A DNA stretch of 64,000 nt from Culex pipiens pallens (taxonomy: Eukaryota; Arthropoda; Insecta; Diptera; Culicidae). Of this stretch, positions 61,568-64,000 are shown one piece after another (position 1 is the stretch's first letter; every line of letters starts with the position of its first letter). The DNA lies in assembly GCF_016801865.2 (NCBI RefSeq), contig NC_068939.1, positions 140,001,821 through 140,065,820 of the forward strand, written 5' to 3'. The position numbers and the translations under genes were made by a program. The notes beneath the pieces were generated by a model, which had not been told where the DNA came from, did no database searches, and saw nothing but the letters and a program-made list of their open reading frames with translations.

Positions 61568-62588
61568 TTAGGGCTAGTGATTTTTCACGGCAAAAAAACG
61601 AAATTACGTGGCATGCCAATTAAAAAACATTGAAATTTCACGGCAATTTCTATTACTCTACAAACTGCTCAAAATAATCGTTGAAATGTAGTCTTTCAGC
61701 AAAATTATTAATTGAAAAGTGTCTTAACAGTTAGCAGTGGTTTTAGATACAAAATAAAACCCCCTGACACAAATTATTTATTTTAAAAAGGAGTAACCAT
61801 CATCTGGGGTGAATCGGGACTACAGTCTAAATAGGGACAGCAGTGTTTAGAGCACCTAAAGGTTTTAAATTTGGAAATGGGTGTACACATTTTGTTGATC
61901 TGAGTCTGTTCTATTAGAAACCAACCAGACAAATCAAAATATTGTGCTCTAACATGATTAAAACTGCTGTCCCAATTCACCCCAGTTGACGGTTTTGAAG
62001 AATTTCCATCAGTTGAATTCCAGATTTTTTTTTATCAGGTCTTACAAACAAATGTAAACAAAGAGTGTATCCCGCGTACTCTAATGAACATTGACATAAG
62101 GTGTGAAAGGGATACACTCAATGTTAACATTTTTTTATAGGACCTAATACAAAATTTCAAAAACTTATTAATCAGCTGTTTCAATTGTATTGAAATTTTT
62201 AAAAATAATTTGCTTAAATAACTTGAAAACGAAGCTCGTCCAGAACCTCTAATTCATCAAAACAAGAATCATTTAAATAAGTACAATATAGTGTTGATTA
62301 ACGTTCTTTTAAAATCTTTTTGAAATTTTGTGGAATAAAGAAACTATCTGCATTTTGTTAAATATTCTAACAAAAATATTTTCAAAAAATTATTGAAGAT
62401 CTTATATGAAATACTTTTTTATTTTATAAACTGCTTTAAAATGCTTGTTTAAAATCTTTTAAAATGTTTGGATTAGAAAAAAAGCTTATATGCACTTAGT
62501 AGCGATTACTCAATTCGATATTTCAGATTTCGCGGCATTTCACTGTTACGCGGCTTCCGTGAAATCGCGAAAAATCACTAGCCCTAAT
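61568..62588. mobile_element. ~1-kb element with TAGGGCTAGTGATTTTTC ends and a MITE inside
   Basis: The left end TTAGGGCTAGTGATTTTTC and the right end GAAAAATCACTAGCCCTAA are inverse copies. Inside, 61803-61984 has its own inverted ends (CTGGGGTGAATCGGGAC and GTCCCAATTCACCCCAG), and 62050-62105 has a 'gagtgtatccc / gggatacactc' pair. Non-coding; the superfamily was not determined. Confidence 0.6.
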
Positions 62589-62589
62589 C

Positions 62590-63428
62590 ATAATACTTAA
62601 AAACTGCATTTTTTAAATTCATTTGAATAGTTGTGTTAAATTCTTTGCATGTGCAAATTGTTTTCATTTTCAATTAATAGAGTGGTATAACAAATTCTTG
62701 TTTGCCTCCTAAATTTTGAATTATTTTGTGTAGGGAATGGATACTTATAAAAACTTTTAGTTTTATTATCAAAATAATTGATACAAAATCAGCACTCATA
62801 TGTTGATAGTTTCATTCAACAAACTGATAAAGTTTGATGTGGAGTACTAGCAATTTTTTGTGAAATATTTGAGAAAAGCAAAAACCTAACAAAGTAGACA
62901 ACGTTATACTTCTTTTTTGAATGCGCTCCAGCTCTCCAAAATGGCTTCCTGTAAATTGCAAATTGCTCAAATTAATTGGTCTACAGCCAAAAGATGCATT
63001 CCTGTTGGTCCTTACAAAAATGGCAGCTGCGTCGTCTGTGCATCTTTTCTGCATGTGTTAGTGAACACATTATTTGGAGTTTTGCGAATGTTTGAACCAT
63101 AGTTGATTAGGGGTTTTTACATAGTTTGATTGTCAACCTAGGCTCAGTTTCAAGGAGTATAACTATCTATTCAAGTATTTTTCAACAAGTAGTTATTGTA
63201 AGTTTGACGCAGTTCATTCAACTTGCGACATAATCTGTCGCCACACACAAGCATGACGCTTTTGTTTGTCCCAAAACCACACAGATACAGCGAATTGCAA
63301 TCCATCCACCATTTTAACCGCAACATAAAACTCACATCGAAAAGTGGTGTACCGCCGCCAGGACAGAAGATATTCCAAACAATAATCCGCAGTATTATAG
63401 CTTCTCCGCTAATAACTGAATGACTCAC
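62590..63428. other. Non-coding; possible first intron of the CIPC-like gene
   Basis: AT-rich, no gene recognised. It lies between the candidate core promoter and exon 1 of the CIPC-like gene. Confidence 0.35.
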
Positions 63429-63742
63429 TCAGTTCACAGTTTTCCGCAATTCACTGTCACTTAATACGATAGCTTTGCTATTCTTTTACAATGAACTACC
63501 AAAAAAAACAACTCCACCAAACTTAATGTTGTCTGCTTCCTTTTTGTTCACAAGTCCCCCACACACTGTTCCGAGCCAAAACATCCACACAAAGACCCGG
63601 CTTTTTTTCTGTCGCCCCCCTTCGTTCAGAAAACACTCTCCCTTCAATGAAACGTCGAAGCGCAAAGTACGCACGCGAACCGTTTGAATGGGCTTCTCGA
63701 CGACAACTGAACGGGTGAGCGCGAAACTGTCCAAGGTATAGA
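63429..63742 (-). promoter_or_regulatory. Initiator plus DPE core promoter and 5' leader (- strand)
   Basis: On the - strand TCAGTT (63710-63705) gives a start A at 63708. GGTTC occupies exactly +28 to +32 (63681-63677), which fits the arthropod DPE consensus RGWYV at its required spacing. A TATACC lies near -32. The region is CpG-rich. A plausible donor TGA|GTGAGT at 63428 would end a non-coding exon of about 280 nt. Transcription would run toward the CIPC-like gene 4 kb away; the link is inferred. Confidence 0.55.
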
Positions 63743-64000
63743 GCGGCTGAAACCCGCGAAAAGAGTGGACTACTCTGCAATGCAAGGCCCCCCCTTGTGG
63801 CGTCGCGACGCCGAGAACGGAGAGAGTGCACGTCCGAAAGAGAGAGAAAAAAAGAGATTGAGAAATGTTTTTGTGCGATGCCGGTGCGAACAAGTTTTCA
63901 CTGCAAAAAAAATATATTGTCAGCTTAATCTTAAATTCACTGTTATTTTTGTAGAAATGACAGCAAAAATATGTTCTTCCTCAGCAAAAACAGGGCTTTT
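63743..64000. other. Upstream region of the core promoter
   Basis: 63740-63860 is GC-rich with a GAGAGA tract around 63838-63855, a common feature upstream of paused insect promoters. 63900-64000 is AT-rich with nothing recognised. Confidence 0.35.

Noticed and set aside
63486..63893. 135-codon open frame on the - strand
   Set aside because: It straddles the core promoter and leader; basic, low-information sequence typical of CpG-rich 5' regions.

Overview
The window looks like nuclear DNA of a culicine mosquito, most likely Culex. This is inferred from AT-rich intergenic DNA packed with short non-autonomous transposons and tRNA-derived elements, very short introns (61-74 nt), arthropod core-promoter motifs, and an insect-type GMC oxidoreductase. 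No bacterial, plasmid or viral gene was recognised. Only two multi-exon protein-coding genes can be supported well.

The first is a complete GMC-family oxidoreductase on the + strand (45305-47275, three exons, 611 residues). The second lies tail-to-tail with it on the - strand: a three-exon gene (51251-59702, 312 residues) whose C-terminus resembles CIPC, the CLOCK-interacting pacemaker protein. Its likely transcription start is an initiator plus DPE core promoter near 63708 (-). The roughly 8 kb around its exons and first intron holds 14 perfect CACGTG E-boxes by manual count, against 6 in the remaining 56 kb. Three are exactly 25 bp apart and three exactly 186 bp apart. A possible 85-residue secreted peptide is encoded on the opposite strand inside its first intron (58821-59078).

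The rest is mostly mobile DNA. 1-3637: a repeat followed by a long palindromic element with a satellite-bearing element nested in it. 3638-9000: largely unique sequence without convincing genes. 9000-14820: small MITEs, a tRNA-like fragment, a 52-bp perfect palindrome and a 958-bp element. 14825-16644: second long palindrome. 16790-21860: AT-rich DNA with a CpG-rich promoter-like island at 18490-19030. 21863-24349: a different element with about 570-bp inverted arms. 26215-27144: an inverted-repeat-bounded segment carrying a possible first exon. 28000-31050: a palindrome, a 1.7-kb satellite-like element and a TA-flanked MITE. 31537-34142: a MITE split by a third long palindrome. 36083-38270: truncated palindrome and degenerate repeats. 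40140-45010: nested repeats. 48230-50478: tRNA-like modules, a 5-bp-TSD element with CACAGTG ends and a TTAA element. 53329-55075: another palindrome inside the CIPC-like intron. 60530-62590: diverged repeats.

The long palindromic elements form one family. Five copies have both ends, each beginning GAG(C/G)A and flanked by a perfect 4-bp target duplication (TTAT, AAGT, CTTT, GTAA, AGGT). One insertion is proven by an uninterrupted copy of its target elsewhere in the window. An N gap (52649-52748) has the same 14 bases on both edges.
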